Origin: Berghia stephanieae
Lineage: Eukaryota > Mollusca > Gastropoda > Nudibranchia > Aeolidiidae
Direction: 5' to 3'
Length of the DNA stretch: 64,000 nt
NCBI GenBank assembly: GCA_034508935.3
Contig: CM067446.1
Location: forward strand, 18,350,320 to 18,414,319
This document shows, piece by piece, positions 26,372 through 38,690 of the stretch; within the stretch, counting starts at the first letter, position 1, and every line of letters starts with the position of its first letter. The translations under genes and the position numbers were made by a program. Under the pieces are notes generated by a model. The model had not been told where the DNA came from, ran no database searches, and saw nothing but the letters and a program-made list of their open reading frames with translations.

Positions 26372-26989
26372 AGTACTCCATGGATTCTAGCACGCTGCTC
26401 TGCAATACGGCTTGCTGGAGCTGGGTGACCGAATTTTTTAATACGTATGTCTTAAATATGTCGTTACCTCCCATGAGCCACGAGCATCGGATTTCGGCAC
26501 GCTTAGATTCTAGCACACATTTTGGCTTCTGAGAGATTACTAGAATCTAGCTTATGACAAGAAGTGAAGTGAGTAGGAAAGTGCCACCCTAGAAAGAGGA
26601 GAGCTAACGCTACTCTTTCTTGGGTGCCACTCCAAGAAAAGTGGTTTCAAACTCTGTGTCTATTTTGAGCCGCTCTCCCGACTTCTTTAGGTCATGGGTT
26701 CAAAACACACACAAACGTCGCGAAGCTTAAATGCACATGCCCTTACAGAGAGAACGTCATCCTGGTTTTGCACATGCGTCCCGTCCTCGCTTCCGATGAA
26801 GTGTGTCATGCCGCTTTCAAGATAGCCCATCGCCATTTTAAATCCTCCAGTAACGACACATTGTGCAACAGACGAATACAACACGCTATTTCAACTAACA
26901 ATATTATACATTTCCAAACTATCTTCATCATTATATAAATTAGCAATAGTGTTTTAATGTTATATTAAATTCTATTTTCGACACGAGTT

Positions 26990-27170
26990 GTCTACGACCA
27001 TACTACGTTGAAAATACCGGTTCTCGTCCGATCACCGAAGTCAAGCAACGTCAGGCGTGGTTAGTAATAATAATCTTTATTGTCCATAAATATGGCAATT
27101 TGTCATTTAGTTACACTTGTTATAATGTTAAACGATAACTAAGATTGAACAGATATTTCACTCCTACTTA

Positions 27171-27246
<76 letters not shown>

Positions 27247-27289
27247 GTACTTAGATGGGTGACCGCTTGGGAACCCACGTGTTGTAGAC
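26990..27289 (+). pseudogene. 5S rRNA-like sequence, split by a LINE fragment
   Basis: 26990-27066 plus 27250-27289 read as a 117-nt 5S rRNA: GTCTACGACCATACTACGTT, CTCGTCCGATCACCGAAGTC, then CTTAGATGGGTGACCGC, ending GTTGTAGAC before a T run (the RNA polymerase III stop). The internal control region is mostly kept, with changes such as AAGTCAAGC for the usual AAGTTAAGC. The 178-bp LINE fragment interrupts it. It shares its unusual bases with the inverted copy at 28881-28998, so the arms come from one sequence. Confidence 0.88.
27067..27244 (-). mobile_element. LINE 3'-UTR fragment inserted in a 5S-like sequence
   Basis: The reverse complement matches the tail of the LINE at 61515-62139: an AG repeat, then ATAACAAGTGTAACTAAATG and ATTTATGGACAATAAAG. 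Flanked by the 5-bp duplication TAGTA at 27062-27066 and 27245-27249. Removing it restores a continuous 5S-like sequence. The CT microsatellite at about 27173-27243 is part of the inserted LINE, not a separate event. Confidence 0.85.
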
Positions 27290-27409
27290 ATCTTTTTTTT
27301 TGTTTTTTTTTTTTAATTTATCTATTTTACAATTTTATTACATTTTTAAAAATTTTATTTGTTTTGTTTTTTTGATTTTTTAAATTTTGTTTTTTTTAAG
27401 TAGTAGTAG

Positions 27410-28780
<1,371 letters not shown>

Positions 28781-28880
28781 AAAAAATAAAATTTAAATAA
28801 CAATTTTTAAAAAAACGAATAAAATTTGTAAAAATGTAATAAAAATGTAAAATAGATAAATTAAAAAAAAAAAAAAGGAT

Positions 28881-28998
28881 GTCTACAACACGTGGGGTTC
28901 CCAAGCGGTCACCCATCTAAGTACTAACCACGCCTGACGTTGCTTGACTTCGGTGATCGGACGAGAACCGGTATTTTCAACGTAGTATGGTCGTAGAC
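28881..28998 (-). rRNA. 5S rRNA-like sequence, uninterrupted (118 nt), in the right arm of the foldback
   Basis: On the minus strand, 118 nt from GTCTACGACCATACTACGTT to GTTGTAGAC, followed by ATCC and a long T run. All 5S regions, including box A, the intermediate element and box C, can be recognised. It is one base longer than the split copy (a CCCC versus CCC difference). Being a single copy inside a large inverted repeat, it is more likely a mobile or pseudogene copy than a working gene, though it could still be transcribed. Confidence 0.8.
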
Positions 28999-29649
28999 AA
29001 CAACTGACGGAAATAGAATTTTATATACCGTAATATTAAAACACTATAACACTAATGATGAATATAGTTTAGAAATGTCTAATATTGTTAGTTGAAATAG
29101 CGTGTTGTATTCGTCTGTTGCACAATTTGTCGTTACTGGAGAATTTAATATGGCGATGGGCTATCTTGAAAGCGGCATGAGTCACCGGAAGCGAGGGCGA
29201 GTGACGCATGTGTAAAACCAGGATGACGTTCTCTGTGTAAGGGCATGTCTTAAATGCTGACTAACAAACTTCGCGACGTTTGTGTGTGTTTTGAACCCAT
29301 GGCCCCAAGAAGTCGGAGAGAGCCGCTCAAGATAGACATAGAGTCATAGAGTTTGAAACCACTTTTCTTGGAGTGGTGGATAGCTCAGACATTCAGACAC
29401 TAGAGCCACGCTCTTCCCGGCCAGGAGGAGTTGTCGTACCAGTAAAGTTCGAGCCCCCATCGCCGCCGCGAAATTTTTATTATCTATTGTCTTCCTACTT
29501 TCCTACTCACTTCATTTCTTGCTAGAATCTTGCGAGTCGTTAGTGTTTCATTACGGCTAACGCCTGGATTATCTCGGCCTTTTCTCCAGATGAAATTTAA
29601 AGACAGATTTCCATAAGAATTAATATTTAAGATAATTTTATTTATCTAT

Positions 29650-29872
29650 TCATATTACAAGGGGGCAAAGTGGCCAAGTGGTTAAAGCATTGCACTGTGA
29701 TCCGGAAGGTTTCGGGTTCGAGCCCCGCTTCAGGCACTTTCATCTTTTTCCTTCGGCAAGACTGAAAAACGGTGATTCCTGTTGACATCAGACATCCTGT
29801 TTGGGGGATTATCTATATTGTCATGGAATGCCTAGACGGCGGTAGGTATCTAAAAAGGCGTAATTTTTAAAT
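29650..29872 (+). repeat. tRNA-headed SINE (type 2)
   Basis: The head reads like a tRNA: GCAAAGTGGCCAAGTGGTTA (A box) and GGGTTCGAGCCCCGC (perfect B box). The body is CAGGCACTTTCATC, ATTCCTGTTGACATCAGACA and GGAATGCCTAGACGG. Same family as 54663-54905 and a tail at 7760-7830. Confidence 0.88.
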
Positions 29873-29897
29873 TCATATTACAAATTATTTTTCGAAG

Positions 29898-29996
29898 TGG
29901 TTATTCAGAGTCGACTCTGGATAACTGTAGGCAGTTATTCAGAGTCGACTTTGGATAACTGTAGATGGTTATTCAGAGTCGACCCTGGATAACCAT
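29898..29996. repeat. Cluster of GTTATTCAGAGTCGAC palindromes, left
   Basis: Three units of GGTTATTCAGAGTCGACTCT-type palindromes (near-perfect 26-bp inverted repeats), spaced 30-35 bp apart with TGTAG linkers. Confidence 0.85.
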
Positions 29997-31015
29997 GTGT
30001 ACAGATATTTAGAGCCGAGTAGCCTATCGAATTATCGAGTTGAGTTCTTGCGAGATGAGTTTCTTTCAATTTGATACCAGTTTACTACGGTTATTTTGTG
30101 ACTTTGGCAATTTTAGTGCCAAATTCTTAAAACTTGGCGATTTTTCAACTTCAGTCGCTTATAAATAAGAATCTTTAATCAATTGCAAAACATATTCCAT
30201 CAACAAAGCAAATTTAAATTAGCTTATAAACAATCATTTCTTAAATCGATCAGCCTAACTTATTATCTCTCTATTACCACATGATATCTATAAACATAAT
30301 ATGAAGATAGAAGGGTGGCTGAGAGAGAGAGAATTAATGAATTGATTTTTTTTTTAAATTGTTTTATAATTAGACACAAGTTGTAATGAATTCTATTAAC
30401 AAATTCAGAACAATCAAAAAAAAACAAATCAAAACTTTAAAAGGAAGAAAAAAAAAGACACGCTTTATAAACCTTATAAAATCGCCAAATGAATGTTACA
30501 GCTAAAAAGTACACAAATATTTACACCCATTTGCTCCACTCCCTTCCCTTTCGATCATCTTCTCATTCATGGCCACCATGGGTCTTGTGCTGCCTTTGAC
30601 ATTTGGCGCCAGCGTGTCTAGACTAACGTCATAAATAAAGGAGTGTCACCAAAATTCATGCAACTGAGCAGAGGTGTCAAAAATGATAGAACGCATATTA
30701 TTGTTTTTTCCCCCCTGAACTACCACTGAGCAGAAAATGTTTGACATGACAAAAAACAAATCCCAGAAATCCGCGGCCCCCACTATATTTAAATTTTTTT
30801 TTTTTTTTCAAAATCTCGACAATTTGCAAAAATTGCAAATTTTGCGGCCGCAATGCAAATCACCGATGCAAAAAAAAAACTGCCATGACAGAAGAGACAA
30901 GAAAATACCAAAAAGTAAAACGATTTTTTCCCGTCGGGTTAAACAGAGGTGGGAGAGAAGAAAAAAAAACCCAGAAAAACCGTGTGGTTGGTAACTGGAA
31001 GTTCATCACTCATAA

Positions 31016-31195
31016 CTGTCTACAGTTATTCAGAGTCGACTCCCCGACTCTGAATAACTGTAGACAGTTATTCAGAGTTAACTGTCTACAGTTATTCAGA
31101 GTGGACTCCCCGACTCTGAATAACCGTAGACAGTTATTCAGAGTCGACTCTGAATAACCGTAGACAGTTATTCAGAGTCGACTCTGAATAACCGC
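31016..31195. repeat. Cluster of GTTATTCAGAGTCGAC palindromes, right
   Basis: Five or more units. Those at 31133-31158 and 31166-31191 are perfect 26-bp palindromes; earlier units carry a CCCC spacer at the centre. The linker is CGTAGACA. Same motif as 29898-29996. Confidence 0.9.
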
Positions 31196-32009
31196 AGCCT
31201 TATTTTTCTGACGGTGTTTATGGAATAAAATCTCGTTCGGGCTTTTATAATTTTACAATCATTTTAATGACAACTTCATAAAAAGAGAGCGTTAAATTTT
31301 GTTTTTAGAAAACGGGATTGAAACGCGAGAATGAAAGCGAACCCAATTAACCAGTAGATTTTTAACCAATCAAAACACGAGATTCGTGACACACCCTCAG
31401 AGCCCTGACCCGGATATGGCATTCGGACATGGCTAGGTGGTTGTTTATAAACAATAGTAATGGCTGTGTAGTCTTAGACTAAGCCTGATGCAGAATTCTT
31501 TAAATTAAAGAAAATATGGGTAAAAATTGTCAATGGGGCCTTTGTGACAGCGACAGTTGATATCCGGAGAGATCGGGAGGCGTACGATTTTTTCCTTTTA
31601 TCAAGCCGTGGATCGACAAACCTCGATGCAAGCGATGGATCAGGGCTTGCGCTCGCCCTCACAATCAGCTGAATTTAGCGAAGATCAACAAGAACCGTTA
31701 CATTTGTTCTAAGGTAAGTTGATATTCAACACAGTTTATATCAATCATTATCATATTAAAATTGATTTTTTAATTTTTTTTTGCCAGAGTTTGTTTTATG
31801 ATTCTTTCGGTAAACATCATTTCTCTCTTTCACTTTTCACGTTGACTTTTAGAGTTGACTCCCGGCCAGTTGGTCTTAATCAAAATCAACATTGTAGAAG
31901 TAAGTAGAACGATCTTAGAGACTTATAGAATACTTTATTTGAGCCGTTCATTTATTAGTACAGTTTAAGACAAGTAGATACGATCTTTATCTCTTATTTA
32001 CCGTACGGT

Positions 32010-32275
32010 GATAATAGCCTGACGGTGTGTGGGAGACTATTTTCACCGTACGGTAATATCTCTTGGTGGACGATTTTCACCGTACGGTGAGAATAGTGTG
32101 GAAGGTTATATTCACTGTACGGTGATAAAAGTGTGGGAGACTATATTCAATATAATGGTTAGAAGGCTATATTCACCGTACGGTGATAATAGTGTTGGAG
32201 ACTATATTCACTATAATGGTGTGGAAGGCTATATTCACTGTACAGTGATAATAGTGTGGGAGACATTGACAGTAG
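32010..32275. repeat. Minisatellite with palindromic core TTCACCGTACGGTGA
   Basis: Six to eight units of about 30-45 bp, each with TTCACCGTACGGTGATAAT-type palindromes and a GTGTGGGAGACTATA linker; some cores are decayed. It lies in the intron between the two THAP exons. Confidence 0.85.
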
Positions 32276-32859
32276 ATGTTACTGTTGTTATTCTTCTAAT
32301 AATAACAAGAAAACAAGAGAAGATACATGTTTTACTGATGCTGTCAAATCAAATAATTTCATTTTATCTTTCCAACTTAAATTGCAGCATTTCAAAGATG
32401 GTGAGCCGACTAAAAGATTCCCCGATCCTGAACTTGCTCAGTCAAGTTATCGATTGGAACTCAATATCCAAAGTCAAGAACAAAATTAACACCAAGCAAA
32501 CGTCGGCTTTAACCTCTGAGGGTGAGGGATTCTGATCAGGGAATGGTATCAGGGTGAGTTTTTGACCGTTATCTCATGTGGCTATGGGCTTTTAAATTCT
32601 CAGTGTGTTTTCTTATTAATAATGACATTTGTTTCCTGAATTCAACAAATCAGATAGCAGTAGCAGGTTTAGGTAAATGAGTTGAACCCTGCTTTACTGT
32701 TTGAAATTATCAAGGGTGATAGTGAGTGTTGATCAATGTGTCTGATTTTGATGATCAGGTTGAAAAATAAAATTTCCACGACCCCCAAAATTGAGAAAAG
32801 GAAAAGTAGTCTTTTTTTTTTCAGAGCCATAGGACCAATGTAGCCAGATTTTATTACTC

Positions 32860-33045
32860 CAGTTTTTACAGTGCATGTCATCCTTCTGGTGGGATGCTGC
32901 TAGTTTATCACAAAGTACTTTCCTCAAGACTCAAGGCCTAACAGACCAGCCACCACTGTGTGAACAAGAGACATGGGTCCAGAATCGAACCAGTTCCCTT
33001 TGCATGTAAAGCGAGTGCTTTACCAACTGAGCTATCGGAACCACA
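32860..33045 (-). repeat. tRNA-headed SINE (type 3), minus strand
   Basis: The reverse complement begins GGTTCCGATAGCTCAGTTGG (a very tRNA-like A box), then TTTACATGCAAAGGGAAC and the B box GGTTCGATTCTGG, followed by the CTTGAGGAAAGTACTTTGTG body. Relatives lie at 48250-48435, 49005-49165 and 49815-50115. Confidence 0.85.
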
Positions 33046-33109
33046 TAATTATATGTAAAAAAAAAAAAGAAGCACAGAACAGATTATTTTAACAGAGAGA
33101 AGATTTACA

Positions 33110-33306
33110 AGGAAAAAAATATCATCTCCCAAAACAATAACTATGCATTTGACTGTTTCCCTCCCAGCCAGGATAAAACCAAGTATGTATGTAATCTCAT
33201 TCCAAGACAAAGACAGAATGCAAGTTGGAAAACAGATATACGGGGATAGAAGTAGAAGACACAGTATGTACCTGCCCACTATGGAAGGCCAGGAACCCCA
33301 CCCAAG
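33110..33306 (-). repeat. ~525-bp retroposon family, 5' half, minus strand
   Basis: The reverse complement begins GGGTGGGGTTCCTGGCC and ends with TTTGGGAGATGATATTTTTT. The 3' half is missing. It lies inside the ISL2EU-like element, next to a tRNA-headed SINE. Confidence 0.8.
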
Positions 33307-33477
33307 GAGTAAATTTAGCATTTATTTGCTTCTTGTCTTATGTTTAGCTTTGAGATCTCGGGGTATGACATTCTGACTTGTTTGAGTCCCTCTGTGACTG
33401 TCTGTGCAATAAGTTGGGTCCTTGGAAAAAAGCTCTTTACTTACTTTTTCTTATCATAAATAAAAACCTGGATCTTT

Positions 33478-33760
33478 TATAAACAGCAATCTCCACTAAA
33501 CATGCCAAAAACGCTTTACAAGGGGTCGACAGCAACACTCAACATGTAGGATGAGACACGACACTTTGGCGATATTGCACTTTTTTTTTTGGACAGTGAC
33601 AACGCTGTTGACCAGTTACTCATTTTACACCCACATAAGGTGAGAAAATGTGAGTAAAGAGCCTTTCCAAGGGCTCAACTTTACACCACTCGGGATGCGA
33701 ACCCAGACCTTTTGGTCCAAAGGTGTATGACCTACTCCAGACCACATAACAACACTTATA
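33478..33760 (-). repeat. tRNA-headed SINE (type 1), minus strand
   Basis: The reverse complement carries GGGTTCGCATCCCGAGTGG, CCTTGGAAAGGCTCTTTACT and AGCGTTTTTGGCATGTTTAG. Diverged; lies inside the ISL2EU-like element. Confidence 0.7.
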
Positions 33761-35589
33761 AAATAAAACTACCTGGATGGTAATCTTACAAGATAGTCAT
33801 AGCGCCTTATTGTCGTCATGTCTGGTCTACATACTAAATGTACCCCCACCTGGTGGATAGTCTTACCACAAGACCATAAAGTGCATAAACACATCAATGT
33901 CAGAAACGTTTACATTTTGTTCTTTTTCAGAGACGGTCATGAAAGAACACTAATTTTGAAGCAACCAATCCCGAAAATGGATCCGCACCAGAACCTATGG
34001 ATACTGAAGTGGTCAACAGGGAGACTGAAAACAAAGAAAATGAACTAAGGGATAACAAGGAAAATGAACAAAGGGTTATTCCAAATTTAGGTATGACTTT
34101 AATAACACATAAAAGAAATGACAAATTGTATAATTTTTACTATGTGGAAAGAGCACAGTGAGCCTGTTGAACAGTTGAATGTTCAAGATTTTGGGCATCC
34201 GAAGTGCTGATTAGATACATCCTGCCACTCATGACTATATTTCACCACGCTCTCTGGAGGATCAAAATTTATCAGACATGGAAGTGCCAAATCCCAACAA
34301 CTGATAGAAGTTTCAGATGACACAGTCTTCTCACCAATGAGAGGAGCCTAGGAAATAAAAAAAAAGAAAGCATGAAAAGAATAAGAATATTTTTAAAAAA
34401 TCAATGATTTTATGAACATGTGATAAATTTATTTTAACCGCCTGAAAAAAAACATAGATTGTCTGGAGTCAAACAACTTGCTGCCTTGAGCAATTTCTAT
34501 TTAAAATACTTTTCTCGGGCCCATTAGAATAGAAACATAAATGTTTTCTTCAATTCCCTTCCTCTTGACTTGCATCTACCTTTTTAAAAAAGGCATAGAT
34601 GTACAGGTGTCAGAGTCTTAATCTGCATATCCAAAATGTTGGGTATTAGATATGCAGGCTACCAGTCTCTATGTAGCTGGACATAAATAAAACACTGTTC
34701 ATACATAGAATACCTATGACAGAGAAAAAACAAACTTCTAACTGGATAGTACTGTTAATGCAATTCCAGACATTGTAAGTGGGTAAAAGTAAAAGTGGGT
34801 GGTCTCAATAGATTCAATATTCTTACCCAGATTAATTACAGTTTGTTGATTTAGTCTCTGCTGGACAACTAATTGCAAAAATAATTTCATTTTATTTCAG
34901 ATTCTAACATGACACTGTTAGCAGTGGTTGCAGAGAACTTATCACTGAAAGAAGAAGTCTTTTTGCTTAAGCAACAACTGAAGGAGTCTAAGAGACTTCA
35001 CGCCCAAGAATTATTAAAAGGAGAGGAACTTAAGAGGCTGCTGTTGTCAAAAAAACCCAAAACGGACGCAGATAAATGCAGTCACTCACTGACCATTGAA
35101 CACCTGCACCATCACGGACCGAAAGAAGCTGTAAAGAGTTACACTGGTTTCGTGTATGAAGATTTTGTAAAAATATTCATCTTTGTAATTTACCATATCA
35201 ACACAAATGAAAGCAACATGTTGCTTGCCCATTATAGATCAATTTTTACTTGTTATGATGAAATTGCGTCAAAATTACACTTTCTTGCATCTTGCCAATT
35301 TATTTAAAATATCAAGAAATGGTGCAGGATGTCTATTTAGGGCATGGATCAATTACTTGTATTTCAGGCTTGACAGTTTGCCAGTATGGCCCGATCGTGA
35401 CACCATTAAGAATAACATGCTACAACAATTTTTAAAAGATTTTCCGGACACACTAGTTTTTCTTGATGGTATAGAGATAAAGACAAACAGGCCCAAGGCC
35501 TTAAAAAATCAAAGTCTATTGAATCCAGACTATAAGCCTTTTAACAATGCCAAAGTAGGCACATCAGTATATTGTTCATGGGATCTTCT

Positions 35590-35733
35590 GTTCCCCCTTC
35601 GAACCATATCGCTTTGTCTTGCTTTTCCTTTGATACTTTCAACTTCAGATCTACAACTTCTCCCCGTATCATCTGGCACTCAAATGATTTAATTGTGTCG
35701 CAAGTGCTGTAAATCCCCTAAAATCAAACAATC
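35590..35733 (+). repeat. ~525-bp retroposon family, 5'-truncated, cutting the ISL2EU-like element
   Basis: Matches the 3' end of the family (CGCTTTGTCTTGCTTTTCC, TGATTTAATTGTGTCGCAAG, CTAAAATCAAACAA). It lies at the junction where both the DDE transposase and the SWIM gene stop. Confidence 0.65.
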
Positions 35734-35759
35734 TACCCTTGTAACAATGCAGATTGTTT

Positions 35760-38119
35760 TGTCCCAATGATTTGAATGCATTATATTACCTGCTGTTCTC
35801 AATAGCTGCCATGACTGGTCGCAGCTTTACATTCCTACATGGCTTGGGAATAACCATGGAGGTAATGGGCTCGGGATCAGTTCTTGGGCCACAAGGTTTA
35901 CTCCATTGTTGTGGAAGGCTTGTGTGCAGCTTGGATCTGTAGGTATATCTTGTAATCCAGCTTGCAGCCAATTCTTCAGTGTAAGGATTACTGCAACAAC
36001 ATGGGAACATTCACCAGATATGCTGCAAGTAAAATTTAAAAACAAATGAAAACAACACTTGTTTGTAAAACCTGCTCGGAATGAAAATTATATCACATAT
36101 TTAGATGATGAGTCATATTATTTTTAAAATGGTGTATAGGATGGCTAACCACCTTTTTAAGTTGAATTAAAAAATATTATGCCAAATCGAGCTAATGGAT
36201 CACACTTGACAAAGGGTATTCGAGGTAAAATGATGCTAGAAAGTGAATTTAAAGTTAAAATAATCAAAAATATTTAAAATTTAGATAATTACTCTACAAT
36301 AAATCAATAAACTACATTCACTCTCCGCAATTAAAAATTAATCTAATCCAAGTCTCATATTTTTTCGTGCGGCTATGTGGTCTTGTGGTATGACACTCGC
36401 TTTTGGATTGGAAGGTCCTGGGTTCGAGCCTCACTCAGCACATAGTTGAGTCCTTGGAAAAGGCTTGTTACTCACATTCTCTCACCGTACTCAGGTGTAA
36501 AATGAGTACCTGGCCGTTAACAGGGTGTCTCTGTCCGAAACAAAAAATGTAATATTGCCTAACAGGCGTCATGACCTGTCCTAAATGTTAATTGTTGCTG
36601 TTGGCCCAGAACCCATTGTAAAGCGCTTTGAGCACGTTTAGTGGATGCTGCGCCAATAATTTTTAACAAAATTTTTGTAAATAAATTCAATTCTTTGCAT
36701 CTACAAACGCACTCCCAACATATTTTCTCAGGCGGTGAGTCACAAATATTACTATTTTAATTTCCCGCATAGCTCAACTGACTTAGTAATTGATTCCCTT
36801 GAAATAGCATAAATAATAATTGGTCTCTAACTCTAAAGCATCATATTTTACCTGATGGCCCAGTCCACAAATTTTATGTTTGCGTTTTATAAATATAAAT
36901 ATAATAAAAAGCATGTTTCCTTTTTTTTCTTTCATTTCTTAATCTAATTAAAGTTCTCTGTACCAAATCCCTGAAATGATTAACTCAGAAAGACTGAAAT
37001 GATATTTATTTAGGGCCAACTGCCTAGAGAAGCAGTTGAAAAATTATGGTGGAAAGAACTTTAGAGAAAACTAAAATTCCTTAACTGGGCATCAAATCAT
37101 AGTCATTGATACACTAAAGATGCTAATAAAAAAAAAATAATAATGATGATAATGATATGATCATAATAAGAATGATAACAATAGTAATAGATATTTGTGA
37201 GACTAAATAATGCAAGAAATTATGGAATCGATGTAAAAATGAAATACTTTCCCATCATTTTGGCACTCATAAACTGAGAGAGGCAACTTAATGTGATGCA
37301 AATTAAAATTAGATTAAATTTGTAAAAATAGACTTTAGTGATCATTGTCATCATGAACTTAGTACTAGTAATTCTGATAATCGTATACCGGTGATTTAAA
37401 AAAATTAATAAGGGCACTTAAGTTTGTTTATTTCTATCAATAAAACAAGATATATATAGATATTTTTTAAATAATCGGATTGAGCGGATGCTCTACTGAG
37501 CCAATGCAAACAACAGGGGGCACACATAAAACACAACTCTAACTCGCCTACACATGACAGTACAACTCTTTTGTTCTCCCTTTACTTACGTTCGCTTAAC
37601 TCCCATCCCCACCACTTTTTTATGTAGTAACGCTTTCTACAAAACTGAATTCATGAAGACCAAGATGAAAAAGATATACGTCACCTAACATTTAACATTT
37701 CATTGAAATTAATCTTGTTTCACAACCACATGACTGACTGACCGATGAGATGACTTGTCTAGCGTCGTGATAATTTACACAGTGCAGAAGAGGACGATGC
37801 ATAGAAAAATAGAAATCGATTGTAACTTTAAACAGTAGTTTTAAAAATGAAACTCAGCTAAAATTGAACACTTACCCTGCTTTGTATGAGCAGTAGGCAT
37901 CCACTGCCTTCTTTTCCCTCAAAACTCACGTCGTGGGGCTTCTCGCTCTTCGGTTGGCTTCGATAAACAGAAGCAAAAACATCAAAAATTTCGTTCTCCT
38001 TTTTAAATATTTTAACATACTTTTATAGGCAAAAAGCTTCCTCTCGTGTTTTTTTGCCAGGATGTCAAATATAGTAAATAATTTTGAGAAATATCCTCAG
38101 GGAGCTCGCTGACTGCCAT
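35760..38119 (-). pseudogene. SWIM-finger second gene of the ISL2EU-type element, decayed
   Basis: Reading the minus strand from an ATG at 38119 gives MAVSELPEDISQNYLLYLTS, ending at a GTATGT donor near 38020. A second exon near 37920-37875 ends KKAVDAYCSYKAG at a GTAAGT donor. About 1.8 kb on, 36030-35760 encodes ISGECSHVVAVILTLKNWLQ and LQDIPTDPSCT, then in another frame QWSKPCGPRTDPEPITSM. This matches the SWIM zinc finger (C-x-H half visible in ECSHV) and the Cys-Thr-rich stretch found before YqaJ-type nuclease domains. Known ISL2EU elements carry a second protein of this kind beside the THAP transposase, and the convergent arrangement here fits. The downstream YqaJ part is absent, cut off by the retroposon at 35590-35733. 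The element name is from memory of the family; the protein pattern is what I see. Confidence 0.65.
36366..36665 (+). repeat. tRNA-headed SINE (type 1) with clear B box
   Basis: The head TGTGGTCTTGTGGTATGACA is followed by a good B box, GGGTTCGAGCC, then CTTGGAAAAGGC, the CTCACATTCTCTCACCGTAC body, and CGCTTTGAGCACGTTTAGTG. The best copy of this family here. Confidence 0.85.
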
Positions 38120-38514
38120 CGTGATAGTGTAAGATATAGAAAGAAACCAACATGAATGACCGAATCCGTGTCATGACCGTCGTCAAAAGGGGGTCAAGGT
38201 CAAGAGGCGCGGTTAATTAAAAAATTTTTATTCTCTATTGTCTTCTGGCACTTTTCTACTCACTTCATATCTTGTTGTTACCAACATAAGTGCCTGCTCC
38301 ACTCACTTTTCTGAATTAAAAATTCACCCCATACACCGGAGCATACTCAATGTCTCAATCGTTTCTATGTTATATGTTTGTGATGAGAATATTGGCTATT
38401 AAGCTTAACTGCTGGTCAAAATTATTTCGCGAAGGTGGTGAACGAATCGGCGATCTCAAGAAGTGGGTGAGAGAGGGATCTAGAAATGACTTTGGGTTTG
38501 AAACGAATATTTTT

Positions 38515-38690
38515 GTGTTCGTGGATAGCTCACACGGTAGAGCCACGCTCTCACCTGCCAGGCGGAGTTGTCGTACCAATAGGGTCGCAGGTTCAAACCC
38601 CACCACCGCCGCGAAAAAATTTTTTATTCTCTATTGTCTTCTGGCACTTTTCTACTCACTTCATATCTTGTGGTTAATTCCCCCTGCACT
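38515..38690 (+). repeat. tRNA-like SINE (type 4), just upstream of BUD31
   Basis: GTGGATAGCTCACACGGTAG (A box), GGTCGCAGGTTCAAACCCC (B box), a GCCGCGAAAAAATTTTTTA stretch and a TCTATTGTCTTCTGGCAC tail. Another tail fragment lies at 38216-38280, and a related segment in the foldback at 29388-29540. It lies about 200 bp before the BUD31 ATG. Confidence 0.8.

Larger units (their letters stand above)
31516..35590 (+). pseudogene. ISL2EU/PHIS-type transposase (THAP + coiled coil + DDE), decayed
   Basis: Plain DNA transposon gene in several exons. Exon 1 (31516-31713, then GTAAGT) encodes a THAP zinc finger: MGKNCQWGLCDSDS, then a TGA at 31558 where a CGA Arg codon is likely ancestral, then YPERSGGVRFFPFIKPWIDK and NRYICSK. 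Exon 2 starts at 32388 after an AG with HFKDGEPTKRFPDPELA, the second half of the THAP domain. Exon 3 (about 33931-34091) gives an acidic linker with PMDTE and KENE repeats. Exon 4 begins near 34901 with a leucine-rich coiled coil (AVVAENLSLKEEVFLLKQQL). A frame change lies near 35220-35280, then a helix-turn-helix region and LFRAWINYLYFRLDSLPVWP and FPDTLVFLDGIEIKTNRPKA, which holds the first catalytic Asp. The rest of the DDE domain is missing, apparently replaced by a truncated retroposon from about 35590. Not functional. Confidence 0.85.
31400..38215. mobile_element. ISL2EU/PHIS-like DNA transposon, approximate span
   Basis: Contains the THAP-DDE transposase (+) and the convergent SWIM gene (-). 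The outer limits are estimates: the left lies before the THAP start at 31516 and the right after the SWIM-gene ATG at 38119, before a SINE tail that starts near 38215. I could not find matching terminal inverted repeats by eye. Later insertions inside it include a palindromic minisatellite (32029-32275), a tRNA-SINE (32860-33045), a ~525-bp-family fragment (33110-33306), another SINE (33478-33760), a truncated retroposon (35590-35733) and a SINE (36366-36665). 36665-37875 is AT-rich with nothing recognisable beyond short repeats. Confidence 0.6.

Noticed and set aside
28881-28998. Calling this a working 5S rRNA gene
   Set aside because: It is a lone copy in a repeated foldback and shares unusual bases with a disrupted partner; the sequence cannot show function.
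32029-32535. 168-codon frame over the palindromic minisatellite
   Set aside because: The repeat unit happens to stay open in one frame. The true exon 2 of the transposase starts at 32388 in another frame.
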